From NCBI GenBank assembly GCA_025451535.1, contig JANWKE010000123.1, positions 1 through 54,533 of the forward strand: a stretch of DNA of 54,533 nt. The letters run 5' to 3'. The DNA comes from Verrucomicrobiia bacterium. GTDB taxonomy: Bacteria; Verrucomicrobiota; Verrucomicrobiia; Limisphaerales; UBA11358. The position numbers and the translations under genes are program-made. Of this stretch, positions 34,580-44,908 are shown piece after piece. Below the pieces are notes generated by a model, which was given only the letters and a program-made list of their open reading frames with translations, searched no databases and was not told where the DNA came from. Every line of letters begins with the position of its first letter. Position 1 is the first letter of the stretch.

Positions 34580-37500
34580 ATGCATTGGTGCGACAGGATC
34601 TTGGGCGCTGGGTTGAAAACCATCCGCAGGTTTCCGGCGGCCATCGCCCTCGCTTTCGTGTCCTCCGCCTTGGCCAATGCCACCGTCACGGACTTGCGCT
34701 GTGAATCTCTGGAAAACCCGCTGGGTATTGATTCCAGGCAGCCGCGGCTGGCTTGGATTCTGAATTCCGACGGGCGCAACCAGCGGCAAACAGCCTATCA
34801 AATCCTCGTGGCCGGCAGCGCGGCCAGGCTCAACGCGAACGTCGGCGATTTGTGGGACAGCGGCAAAGTGGATTCCGACCAATCCATCCAGGTGCTGTAC
34901 ACCGGCAAGACACTCGTGTCGGACGAACCGTGTTTCTGGAAGGTTCGCGTTTGGGACAAAGAGGGCAAGGCGTCGGCATGGAGCAGGCCGGCAGAATGGA
35001 GCATGGGATTGCTCCAGCCTTCCGACTGGCACGCCCAATGGATCGGACTGGATGGCGAAGCGGTCACCGATTACCTCGCCGGTACGGGCTGGATATGGTT
35101 CCCGGAAGGCGAGCCGGAAAAATCCGCACCGCCCGGTGAACGGTATTTCCGCCGCGTGATCGTGATCCCGTCGGATCGTGAAGTTCAACGCGCCAGCTTC
35201 GTATACACCGGTGACAACCTGTGCCGGGGCTGGTTGAACGGCCGGGATCTCGGCGCCCGCGCCAGTTATCACGTCGTCAAGGACAATGACATCACGTATC
35301 TCCTTCAGCCGGGAACCAACGTTATCGCGCTCACGGGCTACAACCGGGGAACGAATGCAAAACCGGCGGGAGTCGTCGGTTTGCTGACGGTTGACTTTGA
35401 CCATGGCCCGCCGTTGATCATTCCCACCGACGACCAGTGGAAGGTCTCCGACCAGGACCCGGCCAACTGGAACATGCCTGGTTTCGATGACTCGACGTGG
35501 GTGTCGGCCAAAACACTTGGCCCGGTCGGCATGCAACCCTGGGGCAACGTCCGCACTTCCGAATCACGCCGGCAACCGGCCCGGTGGCTGCGAAAGCAGT
35601 TCACCGACGACAAGAAGATCAAGCACGCGACGGTTTCTTTCTGTGGGTTGGGCTGGTCAGAGTTGTATCTGAACGGTCGAAAGGTGGGCGACGCGGTTCT
35701 GTCACCAGCTTTTGCTCAATACAACCGGCGTGTGTTCTACATTACCTATGATGTGACCAAACAGTTGCGGCGCGGCGCCAATGCCATGGGCGTGGTGCTG
35801 GGCAACGGACGATATTATGCCGATCGCAGCAAGGTTTATACGGGCACGGCGACTTTTGGCTGGCCCAAATTGTTGCTGCAACTCCGCGTGGAATATGCGG
35901 ATGGTTCAGTTTCGAACATCGTCAGTGATGTATCGTGGAAATTGACGACCAACGGGCCGATTGTGGCCAACAACGATTATGACGGCGAAGAATATGATGC
36001 CCGGAAGGAATTTCCCGGCTGGAGCCAGCCGGGCTTTGATGATTCAAGTTGGCAGCCGGCACGAATCGTTGCCGCGCCACCGGGTGTCGTTGTTGCCCAA
36101 ATGATTGAACCCATGCGCGTCACGGGCACGTTCAAGCCGGTGACACTGACCGAGCCAGAACCGGGCATCTATATTTACGATCTGGGCCAAAACATGGTCG
36201 GTTGGGCGCGCTTGAAGGTCTCCGGTCCAGCCGGCGCGCGGGTGAGGCTTCGCTTCGCCGAAGTGCTCAAGCCCGACGGCACGCTTTACGTGGCGAACCT
36301 GCGCGGCGCGCTGGCCACCGACACGTACACGCTCAAAGGGCAGGGGGCCGAAGTCTGGGAACCGCGCTTTACTTCCCACGGATTCCGCTATGTCGAGGTC
36401 ACCGGTTATCCCGGCCAACCCGGCCTGGATGCCATCGAAGGCCGGATCGTGAACGACGATTTGCCGACCAACGGTGAGTTCGAGTGTTCCAATCCGCTGC
36501 TGAACCGGATTTATCGTGCGGTCGTCTGGGGCGTGCGCGGCAATTATCGCAGCATCCCGACCGACTGCCCGCAGCGGGACGAGCGCCAGGGCTGGCTCGG
36601 CGACCGCTCGGAGGAATCCCGGGGCGAAACTTATTTATTCGACAACGCAGCGCTTTACGCCAAATGGCTGCAGGACATGGCCGACGCCCAACGGCCCAAC
36701 GGCAGCGTGCCGGATATTGCCCCGACCTTCTGGCCCATTTACTCCGACGACGTCGTCTGGCCGAGTACATCCATCATCATTCCGGAAATGCTGCGGGAAC
36801 AATACGCCGATACGGAAATCATCGCGCACCATTACGACAGCGCCAAAAAATGGATGGAGTTCATGGGCGGTTTCGTCGCCAATGGCCTCATCTCGAAAGA
36901 CAGCTACGGTGACTGGTGCGCGCCGCCGGAGGACCCGACGCTGATACATTCCCGGGACCCGAATCGAGAGACGGACCGGACGCTGCTGGCGACCTCGTTT
37001 TTTTACCACGATCTCCGGTTGATGGAACAGTATGCGCAGATGCTTGGAAAAACCGACGCCGCCCGGCAGTTTCACGACCAGGCGGAAAAGATGAAGATTG
37101 CGTTCAACGACCGGTTTCTCAACCGGGAGCTGGGCCAATACGACAACGGCTCCCAAACGTCGTGCGTGCTGCCGCTCGCATTTGGCCTGGTACCAGACGA
37201 CCTGCGTCAGCGGATTTTCAATCATCTGGTGGACAAGATCGTGAACGAAAGTCACGGCCACATCGGCACGGGCCTGGTAGGCGGCCAATATTTGATGCGA
37301 GTGCTGACCGACAATGGCCGGCCCGATGTGGCCTATATCATTGCCACGCAAAAGAATTATCCGAGCTGGGGCTACATGATCGAACAGGGGGCAACCACCA
37401 TCTGGGAACTCTGGAACGGCAACACTGCGGACCCCGAAATGAATTCCCGCAACCATGTCATGCTGGTCGGTGACCTCGTCATCTGGCTTTACGAAGACCT

Positions 37501-37867
37501 CGCCGGTATCAAACCCGATGCGGCTGCGCCCGGTTTCAAGCACATCATCATGAAACCGCATCCGGTCGGCGGCTTAACCTTCGTCAAGGCCGCGCACCGC
37601 TCGCCTTACGGTCCGATTGTGAGCGATTGGAAAAAGAACGGTGAAACATTCGATTGGCAGATTGAGATTCCTGCGAACACCACGGCCTCGGTTTATGTGC
37701 CGGCAAAAAATATTGATCAAGTCTTTGAAGCGGGCAGGTCTGCCGCTGATGTCCGCGACCTGAAATTCCTTGGCATGAATAGCGGCTACGCCGTGTTCGA
37801 TGTCGGCAGCGGTAAATACCGTTTCACCAGTGAACGCTATTCGGCCGGTGAATCAACTTCACGGTGA
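34580..37867 (+). CDS. Secreted alpha-L-rhamnosidase, GH78
   Basis: The 1095-residue protein starts at the ATG at 34580 (MHWCDRIL), which places a signal peptide (FPAAIALAFVSSALANA) near the N-terminus. Domain order is typical of GH78: a beta domain (ENPLGIDSRQPRLAW), two jelly-roll domains, the (alpha/alpha)6 barrel and a C-terminal beta-sandwich. Signature motifs are DCPQRDERQGWLGD, which carries the likely catalytic acid, and QGATTIWELWNG near the barrel end. It releases terminal alpha-L-rhamnose from rhamnogalacturonan or other side chains, probably in the periplasm. It is one of three GH78 genes here. It runs opposite to its flanking genes and its stop overlaps the next gene's stop by 9 nt. 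Confidence 0.92.
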   Translation: MHWCDRILGAGLKTIRRFPAAIALAFVSSALANATVTDLRCESLENPLGIDSRQPRLAWILNSDGRNQRQTAYQILVAGSAARLNANVGDLWDSGKVDSDQSIQVLYTGKTLVSDEPCFWKVRVWDKEGKASAWSRPAEWSMGLLQPSDWHAQWIGLDGEAVTDYLAGTGWIWFPEGEPEKSAPPGERYFRRVIVIPSDREVQRASFVYTGDNLCRGWLNGRDLGARASYHVVKDNDITYLLQPGTNVIALTGYNRGTNAKPAGVVGLLTVDFDHGPPLIIPTDDQWKVSDQDPANWNMPGFDDSTWVSAKTLGPVGMQPWGNVRTSESRRQPARWLRKQFTDDKKIKHATVSFCGLGWSELYLNGRKVGDAVLSPAFAQYNRRVFYITYDVTKQLRRGANAMGVVLGNGRYYADRSKVYTGTATFGWPKLLLQLRVEYADGSVSNIVSDVSWKLTTNGPIVANNDYDGEEYDARKEFPGWSQPGFDDSSWQPARIVAAPPGVVVAQMIEPMRVTGTFKPVTLTEPEPGIYIYDLGQNMVGWARLKVSGPAGARVRLRFAEVLKPDGTLYVANLRGALATDTYTLKGQGAEVWEPRFTSHGFRYVEVTGYPGQPGLDAIEGRIVNDDLPTNGEFECSNPLLNRIYRAVVWGVRGNYRSIPTDCPQRDERQGWLGDRSEESRGETYLFDNAALYAKWLQDMADAQRPNGSVPDIAPTFWPIYSDDVVWPSTSIIIPEMLREQYADTEIIAHHYDSAKKWMEFMGGFVANGLISKDSYGDWCAPPEDPTLIHSRDPNRETDRTLLATSFFYHDLRLMEQYAQMLGKTDAARQFHDQAEKMKIAFNDRFLNRELGQYDNGSQTSCVLPLAFGLVPDDLRQRIFNHLVDKIVNESHGHIGTGLVGGQYLMRVLTDNGRPDVAYIIATQKNYPSWGYMIEQGATTIWELWNGNTADPEMNSRNHVMLVGDLVIWLYEDLAGIKPDAAAPGFKHIIMKPHPVGGLTFVKAAHRSPYGPIVSDWKKNGETFDWQIEIPANTTASVYVPAKNIDQVFEAGRSAADVRDLKFLGMNSGYAVFDVGSGKYRFTSERYSAGESTSR

Positions 37868-39001
37868 AACATCCGTCAGCGGTTTGCTGGTGAGCAAGCC
37901 GATGCCGCGCCCGCCAGTGATGACGCCTTTCTTGCCGGGTACAGCGCAGTAAAATAGATAAAACGTGTCGTTCCTCGGATTGTACACCAGGGAAACCTTG
38001 TGGGCGTACTGCTTGTCCAGCCCACTGGGATTGCCGCCGCCCTTGTAAAGCGGGTCCGGGTCGGCCGTCCAGTGCATCAGGTCGCGCGAAAACGCAATCA
38101 TGATGCTCGCCGTGCCGTGGCCTACCCCGAAATAAAACATCATCCAGTGGTCGCCATCCCGATAAACCTTCGGGTCGGAACAAAATCCCGCGTCAAAGCC
38201 GCCGGGCCGGTTGCGAACGATCGGGTTCGCCGGGTAATGAATCCAATGGGTCAGGTCGGTTGAAAACGCGACGCCCGTTTGCTCGTGGCGTTGGTGCGCC
38301 GCGTTGTAGAAGTCGAAAAAGCGCCCGTGGAATTCCATGAGCCACGGCATGTAAATGCGATCGCTTTCCCAATCGCCACAGTCGGGGTCGCGGATGGAAA
38401 GCACCGAGGAGTCCTGCGCCGGACGCCAGGTCAAACCGTCGTCACTGACGGCCAGGCCTTGCCCGTCGGGGTGAAGTTCGTAACCGCCTTGCTGCACATA
38501 CGCACCGTAAAGCGTCCAGAATTTTCCATCGCGTTTCTTCAGCACGCGCGGCGCTTTCAGGTCGTAGGACTCCAGCAGAAAACCGCCGAGGGTCCGGCCG
38601 CCATGGTCAAATTCACCCTCCGGCCCATAGCCCATCGCCAGCCGGTAGTTGCCCCAATGCAACAAATCCGTGCTCTCGGCGACATACGACTGGTAACCCT
38701 TGCCATCGAACGCGACAAAGCTCATATACCATTTGTCGTCGCCGGGAATCTGATAGACCGTCGGAATGTCCGTGCCGATGATATTGGTCGCGCCGGGCAG
38801 CGGCGGGTTCGCCGGAATCACGTGCGTGGGCCAGTAATGCCAGTGACGGAACGGCGCCGACCATTGCGCGAGCGTCGCCGCGCTCAAAGGCTGGCACGGG
38901 TCGGTCGTCACATTGGTTTCGGCACCGTGCCCGATTGCCGGGACCGCCAAAGCCATCAGCATCGCCAGCCCGGCCTTGAAATATTTACCCGGAAGTTTCA
39001 T
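37859..39001 (-). CDS. Secreted five-bladed beta-propeller glycosidase-like protein (GH43/GH32-like)
   Basis: The 380-residue protein has a signal peptide (KAGLAMLMALAVPAIGHGAE). Repeated blade motifs such as KWYMSFVAFDGKGYQSYVAE, FWTLYGAY and HWMMFYFGVG, with DLLHW, DLTHW and DLMHW turns, indicate a five-bladed propeller as in GH43, GH32 or GH117-type enzymes. Acid residues in GTDIPTVYQ and FCSDPKV may be catalytic, but I cannot assign the family. In this locus an arabinosidase, galactosidase or xylosidase acting on pectin side chains is likely. It is the last gene of the minus-strand operon that begins with the RuBisCO-like protein. Confidence 0.7.
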   Translation of the reverse strand: MKLPGKYFKAGLAMLMALAVPAIGHGAETNVTTDPCQPLSAATLAQWSAPFRHWHYWPTHVIPANPPLPGATNIIGTDIPTVYQIPGDDKWYMSFVAFDGKGYQSYVAESTDLLHWGNYRLAMGYGPEGEFDHGGRTLGGFLLESYDLKAPRVLKKRDGKFWTLYGAYVQQGGYELHPDGQGLAVSDDGLTWRPAQDSSVLSIRDPDCGDWESDRIYMPWLMEFHGRFFDFYNAAHQRHEQTGVAFSTDLTHWIHYPANPIVRNRPGGFDAGFCSDPKVYRDGDHWMMFYFGVGHGTASIMIAFSRDLMHWTADPDPLYKGGGNPSGLDKQYAHKVSLVYNPRNDTFYLFYCAVPGKKGVITGGRGIGLLTSKPLTDVSP

Positions 39002-39051
39002 TTGTAATGTGCCCGCCGCGTGAAATCAGACTGATGATGGTACGCTAAAAG

Positions 39052-40716
39052 TTAAGGGACAATCGGTGTCGGGACCGGTACCGGTTTGGGCCCGCCGGCA
39101 TACTTGATTCGCAATGCCATGTAAGGTTTGCCAGGTAATTCGACTGACCGTCCGTCGCGGTCCACAAACGAGTAGCGATCCTCCCGTTTCATTGTGAAAA
39201 GCCCCTCCACCGGCGTGATGGTCATGTTCCAGGTGTCAATGACATCCACATGAAACTCCATGCCGTTGGTGAGACCTTCTTGCGGCAGCACGAACTTCCA
39301 GGACGCAGGATCCGCTTTGCCGAAATATTTCAGATAATATTCCCCGGGCGTTCCGCCCATCCCCGAGTCGTGATCTTTGTCAATCGGATCAAGTCCGTAG
39401 CCGGGCGCGGCTTCAATAATTTTGCGCAGGAACGCGATGCGCGGCGGGCTTTGACCGCGCAGGACACCGCCGTAAGAAAGCCACGTATCGTTGGTGTTCA
39501 AATAACATTCGCCATGTCCGACGTAGGTTCCGGCGATGAACCCGTTCCAGATCCGGAAAACCATCTCCTGGGCGGAGAGATGTCCCCAGCGCGCGGGTTC
39601 ATCTCCTTCGGACCCAACCTCGACAAACACCACCGGCTTGCGCCAGACGTCCCGATACAGCAGGGCCCGGCTCGGGTCCTCCACCGCTGAATCCATCTGA
39701 ATGCTGGCGTGCGTGATCCAGGGTTGGCTGTTGTTGTAGATGAAATAACCGTTGTGAACCGAGCGGAGGTGATGGCAGGGATCGGCGCTTTGCACGATTT
39801 GGAAATACCGGTCCCAATCGGCTGAAGTCTTGGTGCGCAGAAAATCATATTCGTTGGCCATGGACCACCAGACGTTGCGGTAGGCTGAGAGGCGGGCCAC
39901 GATGTAGCGGAGGTAACGTTCGTCTCCCTCCCGATCCATCGTGTCGAACCCCCACCGCTTGCCGTAGGGATTGAACAGGATGATATCGGCCTCGACGCCG
40001 AGGTCGCGCAGCTGGCCGACGCGTTGTTCCATTTTCTGGAAGAAGGCGGGGTTGAAGCGCGTGTAATCCCAATCGTCCGGCGGCGTGCCGGCGAACGGGA
40101 AGAGCGCAGGCGGCGCTGATTTCTTGAAATCGACGTTTTGCGGGAAGACGAGAAAACGCACTTTGTTGAACGGCGAATTCGCCAGCGTCTTGAGCGTCAG
40201 TTCCTGCCAGTCATCCGACGCCTGCAGCCAGTTGTAGCACGTCGTGCCAAATGGATAATACGGCGACCCATCGGCGTATGCGAAGTGATACGTGTCGTGG
40301 ACGCGCACCGGGCCGTGATTGTTGCCCGCGGCGGAACTCACGGTAAACGTGCCGAGATGCTTGGTCAGCGGCCAGCGGTTGGCACGCGTTTCGTAATGCC
40401 AGACGCCGGGCGCGTCGGGCATGAACCGCACGCGATAGATGCCGTCGCCGTCGTAAAAACCCGGCACTTCGACCGTCTTTGAACCGTTGCTGAACGCCGC
40501 GGAAAATCGCACGTCGAGAAACGGGTTTCCGTTGGTCGGGCCATTCAAGGCAACTTCGTAAATACCCCATTGCTCCACCGTGCTCGCCGCGCCGAAGCCG
40601 GAAGGCGAAGGCGGGTCGGCGGCGGCGGCCAATGAAACGAGGAGGGAGGATAGAAGATAGAGCATGGCGGAATACGCCAGGGCGGGGACACCGAACGCTG
40701 AAAAAAGCGTTTTCAT
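39052..40716 (-). CDS. DUF5060/DUF4038-like secreted glycosidase (apiosidase-like)
   Basis: The 554-residue protein begins at the ATG at 40716 (MKTLFSAF), with a signal peptide ending near SLAAAADP. A longer frame would translate a palindromic repeat. An N-terminal beta-sandwich (VEQWGIYEVALNG; FYDGDGIYRVRFMPD) resembles DUF5060. A TIM barrel resembling DUF4038 follows, with GTTCYNWLQ, a likely acid/base in WWSMANEYDF and a likely nucleophile in VFVEVGSEG. A DUF5605-like beta tail ends it. DUF4038 includes GH140 apiosidases of rhamnogalacturonan II. Here it shares an operon with a DUF1537 kinase and a RuBisCO-like protein, the pair known from apionate catabolism, so apiose release is a reasonable but untested guess. 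Confidence 0.7.
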   Translation of the reverse strand: MKTLFSAFGVPALAYSAMLYLLSSLLVSLAAAADPPSPSGFGAASTVEQWGIYEVALNGPTNGNPFLDVRFSAAFSNGSKTVEVPGFYDGDGIYRVRFMPDAPGVWHYETRANRWPLTKHLGTFTVSSAAGNNHGPVRVHDTYHFAYADGSPYYPFGTTCYNWLQASDDWQELTLKTLANSPFNKVRFLVFPQNVDFKKSAPPALFPFAGTPPDDWDYTRFNPAFFQKMEQRVGQLRDLGVEADIILFNPYGKRWGFDTMDREGDERYLRYIVARLSAYRNVWWSMANEYDFLRTKTSADWDRYFQIVQSADPCHHLRSVHNGYFIYNNSQPWITHASIQMDSAVEDPSRALLYRDVWRKPVVFVEVGSEGDEPARWGHLSAQEMVFRIWNGFIAGTYVGHGECYLNTNDTWLSYGGVLRGQSPPRIAFLRKIIEAAPGYGLDPIDKDHDSGMGGTPGEYYLKYFGKADPASWKFVLPQEGLTNGMEFHVDVIDTWNMTITPVEGLFTMKREDRYSFVDRDGRSVELPGKPYMALRIKYAGGPKPVPVPTPIVP

Positions 40717-40731
40717 GGGAATTCTTTTACA

Positions 40732-40795
40732 GTAGCGGCGGACGTCAGTCCGCTCTGATTCCGTTGGAGAATGGAGCCGACTCACGTCGGCTGCT
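40732..40795. repeat. R2-family palindromic element upstream of the apiosidase-like gene
   Basis: Left arm starts gtagcggcggacgtcagtcc; right arm gagccgactcacgtcggctg. It differs from the copy at 48619-48683 at only a few arm positions. It sits between the GH78 stop (40843) and the apiosidase-like start (40716), so it is intergenic, although an open frame passes through it. Confidence 0.85.
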
Positions 40796-40842
40796 TTCGA
40801 ATTTTTCTCTGGTTTCATAAAAACGATTTTCTTTTGTTGGGT

Positions 40843-43626
40843 TTAATCTTTCCAGCTACTTTCGAATTGGTAGGTTCCCGATTCCGCTTCACAGACCAGG
40901 AACTTGTCTTCGCGACTGATAACGCGCAAACCTTCGGCTTCTTCAACCGGCGTGCGGTTTTCGGTCACAGCCGTTCCCGGTTCGCTGGGCACGTAGACGC
41001 GGGCGGTGGTATTGGCCGGAATACGGATGGTCCAAACTAGTTTCTTCCCGGCGCATTTCCAATGGCTGGCAATTTCCCCGTGCATCGAGCGATAACCGGC
41101 ACGGGCGAAACTGAGGCCCGGCCCAATGAAAGGACGCAGCACGAACCGCTGGAAGCCGGGCACGTCGGGATCGAGTTCAATGCCGGCAACGTGCCGGAAC
41201 AACCATTCGCCCACCGAACCCAGTGAGTAATGATTGAACGAATTCATCTGCGGATTGAAAAAACCGTTTTCCTCCGTCCAGCCGTTCCAGCGTTCCCAGA
41301 TGGTCGTCGCGCCATGTTTCATCGGATACAACCATGACGGATAATCGTCGCGCAACAGCAACCGGTAGGCGACGTCGGCCCGGCCCGCCAGCGTCAGTTG
41401 CGGGTTGAGATGACTGACGCCGATGAACCCGGTGCTCAAATGCCAGTCCCGCGCCTTGATATTTTCGACGAGCCGTTCGGCAGCGCGGGGGCGAACGTTT
41501 TCGGGCAGCAGGTCGGCCGCGAGCGCCAGCAGGTAAGCGGTCTGGGTCTCGACGGTCAACCGGCCGTCTTCGCAGAGGAATTCCTTCTGAAACGCCGCGC
41601 GCACTTTCTCGAACATCGCCTGAAACCGCTTCGCCTCCGCCTCACGACCAAGCTCGCGCGCCATGCGGGCCATTTTCGCCGCATCATCGGCCCAGTAAGC
41701 GGTCGCCAGCAGATTTTTCATTGGCGAATGGGTGCGGAAGGTGGTGTCGCTCGGAATGCAGAGCCAGTCGCCGTAATTGTTGCCGAGTTCGCGCGTGCGC
41801 AAGCCGTCGGGGTTGTGCCGTTCCACCCAGTCCAGCCACGACGTCATCGCTTGCCAGTGACGCTCGATAATCCGCTTGTCGCCGTAGACCCGCCAAATCG
41901 TCCAGGGCACGATGATGCCGGCATCGGCCCAGCCGGCGGCGCCGCCCAGGCCATCCAGCCCCGTAAAGTTCTTGCCTTCGCGCAGGCGCGGCGCGGTGTC
42001 GGGAAAAATGCCGTCGGCAGTCTGCGCGTCTTCCACGTCAACCATCCACTTGGTGAAAAACGCGGCGACGTCCATGTTGTAACTCGCCGTGCGGAGAAAC
42101 ACTTGGGCATCGCCCATCCAGCCGAGGCGCTCATCGCGTTGCGGGCAGTCCGTGGGCACCGATAGAAAATTGTCGCGTTGCGACCAAAGCCCGTTCAGCC
42201 AAACCCGGTTCACGCCGGCGTGGGAACTTTCAAAACAGCCGGCGGGCGTCGTCGCGGAGTGAGCCACGCAGCCGGTGACGGCGTCCTGGCCGGGCGCGGA
42301 CGGCCCGCCTCCGCCACTCGGCTTCGGCGCGGCAGGCAATCCGGTCAACTCGACGTATTGGAATCCGTGAAAGGTGAAGTGCGGTTCCCAGATTTCCTGG
42401 CGGCCGCCTTTGCAAATGTAAACGTCGGTGGCCTTCGCCCGGCGCAGGTTCCCGGTGTAAAGTGTGCCGTCGGGATTGAGCCGTTCGCCGTGCCGAAGCT
42501 GGATGCGCGTGCCGGCCGGCGCTTTGACCCGAAGTCGCACCCAACCGGTAATATTCTGTCCGAGATCGTAGATGAAAACGCCGGACTGAATTTTTGTTAC
42601 CGAAACGGGCGTGATGGTTTCGGTGATGCGCACCGGTTCGGAACGCTGGGCAACCAGCAGCGCACGAGGGGCAACCGTTTCCCGGGCCGGAATCCAGTCT
42701 TTACCCGCAAATTTGATGCTGTCCCAACCATTGCGTTCGCGCCGGGCGTCGTAGGTTTCACCCATCATGAAATCGGAACTGAGAATCGGTCCGGTGTTGC
42801 ACGTCCAGGTCTCGCCGGTGCCGACGAAAACAAGTTTGCCGTTGGCCAATGCCACTTCCAGTTGGACCAACAGGCTGTTTTCCAGATTGCCGTAGCGCCC
42901 GCGCGTTTCCTGCCAGCCGACGTAACCGCTCCACCAGCCGTCGCCGAGGACGGCGCCAATGACGTTGCTGCCACGAGAGACCAGATTCGTGACATCATAA
43001 GTGCGGTAGTGGATCCGCCTGTCGTAGTCGGTCCATTCCGGGGCAAAGACGTCTTTGCCAACTTGCCACCCGTTGAGGCGCAACTCGAATAAACCGCGCG
43101 CGCTGGCATAGAGCCTGGCGTGTTTGACGGCGCCGGCGACTTTGAATTTCTTGCGGAAACAAACCGGCGTGCCTGGGTCCGTCCGCGTCGGCGCAATAGC
43201 GTCCCGGTCGCGCTTGATGATTTCAGGGTTCGCGGCAATCCAGCGGGCGCGCCAATCGGTTTTTTTCAACAACCCCATCGTCCAGAAGGAGGGCTGGGAG
43301 CGGGCGGTCTTGCCGGTTTCGTCCCAAATCTGAACGCACCAGTGGCACACGTCGCGCGAACGCAATTTCCGGCCGGCATAAACGATATGGGTCGTTTGAT
43401 TGCTCTCCACGCGGCCGCTGTCCCATAAGTCACATTGGTCCCTGGCCAACTTTTCGCCGGTACTGGCGACGCGCACGCGCCAGGCAACCTGCCGGGCGCC
43501 GCGGCGACCGGACTCGATGGCCCAACTCAGGCGCGGCTGGCACTCGTCAATGCCCAGCGGCGCGACGAGGTATTCGCAGCGCAGGTGAGCGATGCGGATG
43601 CGATTGAGCCGGGCGGACGAACTCAT
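40843..43626 (-). CDS. Alpha-L-rhamnosidase, GH78, cytoplasmic form
   Basis: The 927-residue protein lacks a signal peptide (MSSSARLNRIRIAHLRCEY), unlike the plus-strand GH78 gene. It therefore probably acts on imported oligosaccharides. It has the full GH78 layout: YLVAPLGIDECQPRLSW at the start, DCPQRDERLGWMGDAQ in the barrel, KHGATTIWERWNGW near its end and a C-terminal sandwich. Its ATG overlaps the stop of the MFS gene by ATGA, so import and hydrolysis are translationally coupled. It releases rhamnose inside the cell. An R2 palindrome separates it from the next gene. Confidence 0.9.
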   Translation of the reverse strand: MSSSARLNRIRIAHLRCEYLVAPLGIDECQPRLSWAIESGRRGARQVAWRVRVASTGEKLARDQCDLWDSGRVESNQTTHIVYAGRKLRSRDVCHWCVQIWDETGKTARSQPSFWTMGLLKKTDWRARWIAANPEIIKRDRDAIAPTRTDPGTPVCFRKKFKVAGAVKHARLYASARGLFELRLNGWQVGKDVFAPEWTDYDRRIHYRTYDVTNLVSRGSNVIGAVLGDGWWSGYVGWQETRGRYGNLENSLLVQLEVALANGKLVFVGTGETWTCNTGPILSSDFMMGETYDARRERNGWDSIKFAGKDWIPARETVAPRALLVAQRSEPVRITETITPVSVTKIQSGVFIYDLGQNITGWVRLRVKAPAGTRIQLRHGERLNPDGTLYTGNLRRAKATDVYICKGGRQEIWEPHFTFHGFQYVELTGLPAAPKPSGGGGPSAPGQDAVTGCVAHSATTPAGCFESSHAGVNRVWLNGLWSQRDNFLSVPTDCPQRDERLGWMGDAQVFLRTASYNMDVAAFFTKWMVDVEDAQTADGIFPDTAPRLREGKNFTGLDGLGGAAGWADAGIIVPWTIWRVYGDKRIIERHWQAMTSWLDWVERHNPDGLRTRELGNNYGDWLCIPSDTTFRTHSPMKNLLATAYWADDAAKMARMARELGREAEAKRFQAMFEKVRAAFQKEFLCEDGRLTVETQTAYLLALAADLLPENVRPRAAERLVENIKARDWHLSTGFIGVSHLNPQLTLAGRADVAYRLLLRDDYPSWLYPMKHGATTIWERWNGWTEENGFFNPQMNSFNHYSLGSVGEWLFRHVAGIELDPDVPGFQRFVLRPFIGPGLSFARAGYRSMHGEIASHWKCAGKKLVWTIRIPANTTARVYVPSEPGTAVTENRTPVEEAEGLRVISREDKFLVCEAESGTYQFESSWKD

Positions 43627-44906
43627 GGGCGGGCGCGCTCCACTTCGATTTGCTCCAGGGTTTTGCCGGAGGTGTCAGGCATGAAAAAGAACCCAACAGT
43701 ACCGCTGATAACCAGGAACAACGTCAGCAGCACGGCGACTGGACCGATGCCGGCCTTTGCCAGCGTTGGCACGAAGAAGCTCCAGACGCCCAGCAAGGTC
43801 CGGGCAACGCCAAAGGTAATGCCCTGCGCCGTCCCGCGCAGCATCGTGGGGAAGAGTTCCTGGCTGAAGACCTTGTAGAACGCCTCGCCTGCCAATGCGC
43901 CACCGGCGGCGAACAACAGGATATTGGCGATGATCGTCGGGATATTAAACGGCAGGACGAGAAACAGTCCGTAAGCGATAATTTGCATGACGGCACCCAC
44001 GCCCCATAACCATCTCCGCGTTGCGTAATTGCGATCGGAATAAGGCATGAAGACGGTCACGGCGACGATCATAGCGATGACAAACGCCGAGCTGTACATT
44101 CCGACGCTCGCAGCCTGGCTGCCGGCGTGGAGTGTGTTGATAAAGTAAGGATTGAAAATTCCAGCGGTGCCGGCGGCCAGGTTCCAGAACAGGTAAATGG
44201 TGGCGGTCCACGCCAGCGCCCGCAGGTTGGCGCCTGAAAAGAGCGCGCGCACGTTTTGGCGTGCCGCCGTCGATGCGGCCACCCAGCGGGTGGATTCGGC
44301 GAGACCGCGCCGCAGCGCCCAGGTGACGAGGGCGACAACGAGCAGGTGCAGAAAAATAATGCGGATGCCAAGCAAGCCCAGCGGCGCCAGCAACACGGCA
44401 AGCCACAGCACGATGGTCGGCCCCAGACACCAGGCCACTTGCGTGAAGCCGAGTAATTTGCCGCGCGCTTTGGCCGGCGCCAGTTCACCGACCAGCGCGA
44501 GCGAGGTCGGCACATCGGCACCGACCGCCACGCCGACAACGAAAGTTCCGATGAACAGCATGGCCGCCTTCACCGCCAGGGCAATGCAGAGAATGCCGGC
44601 AGCATAGACGAGGAGATCATATTGATAGATGCGCTTGCGACCCAATTTATCACCCAGCCAACCGCCGGCAAAGGCGCCGAGGGCGCAACCGATGGCGTTG
44701 GGGCCGAGGGCCGCCAGCGCGCCGACGGCGCCGCTGCTTAAATTGAGTTGGCTTTGAAACAAGGCCAGCCCGGCGCCGAGGGCGACGATCGAACCGGCAT
44801 CCAGGTACGAAGCCATGCCGGCGAGAGCGGACCATTTCCATTGTTGCCGGGTGACGGTGGCAGCATCGGAGTCAGGCTTAATCGAAGGGTGAGCTTGGGT
44901 TGACAT
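43623..44906 (-). CDS. MFS transporter (sugar-porter-like)
   Basis: About 427 residues from the ATG at 44906 (MSTQAHPS), chosen because it lies 2 bp after the BASS stop; a longer frame would start inside that gene. It has 12 membrane segments with sugar-porter/AAHS-type motifs: GGWLGDKLGRKRIYQYD after TM2, and a late EAFYKVFSQELFPTMLRGTA. It differs from the two ACS-type MFS proteins in the first cluster. Coupled by ATGA to a cytoplasmic rhamnosidase, it probably imports rhamnose-containing oligosaccharides or a related glycoside. Confidence 0.82.
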   Translation of the reverse strand: MSTQAHPSIKPDSDAATVTRQQWKWSALAGMASYLDAGSIVALGAGLALFQSQLNLSSGAVGALAALGPNAIGCALGAFAGGWLGDKLGRKRIYQYDLLVYAAGILCIALAVKAAMLFIGTFVVGVAVGADVPTSLALVGELAPAKARGKLLGFTQVAWCLGPTIVLWLAVLLAPLGLLGIRIIFLHLLVVALVTWALRRGLAESTRWVAASTAARQNVRALFSGANLRALAWTATIYLFWNLAAGTAGIFNPYFINTLHAGSQAASVGMYSSAFVIAMIVAVTVFMPYSDRNYATRRWLWGVGAVMQIIAYGLFLVLPFNIPTIIANILLFAAGGALAGEAFYKVFSQELFPTMLRGTAQGITFGVARTLLGVWSFFVPTLAKAGIGPVAVLLTLFLVISGTVGFFFMPDTSGKTLEQIEVERARP

Positions 44907-44908
44907 GT

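Noticed and set aside
40717-40818. Longer N-terminus for the apiosidase-like protein, starting at 40818
   Set aside because: The extra residues are the translated R2 palindrome and precede a normal signal peptide beginning at the ATG at 40716.
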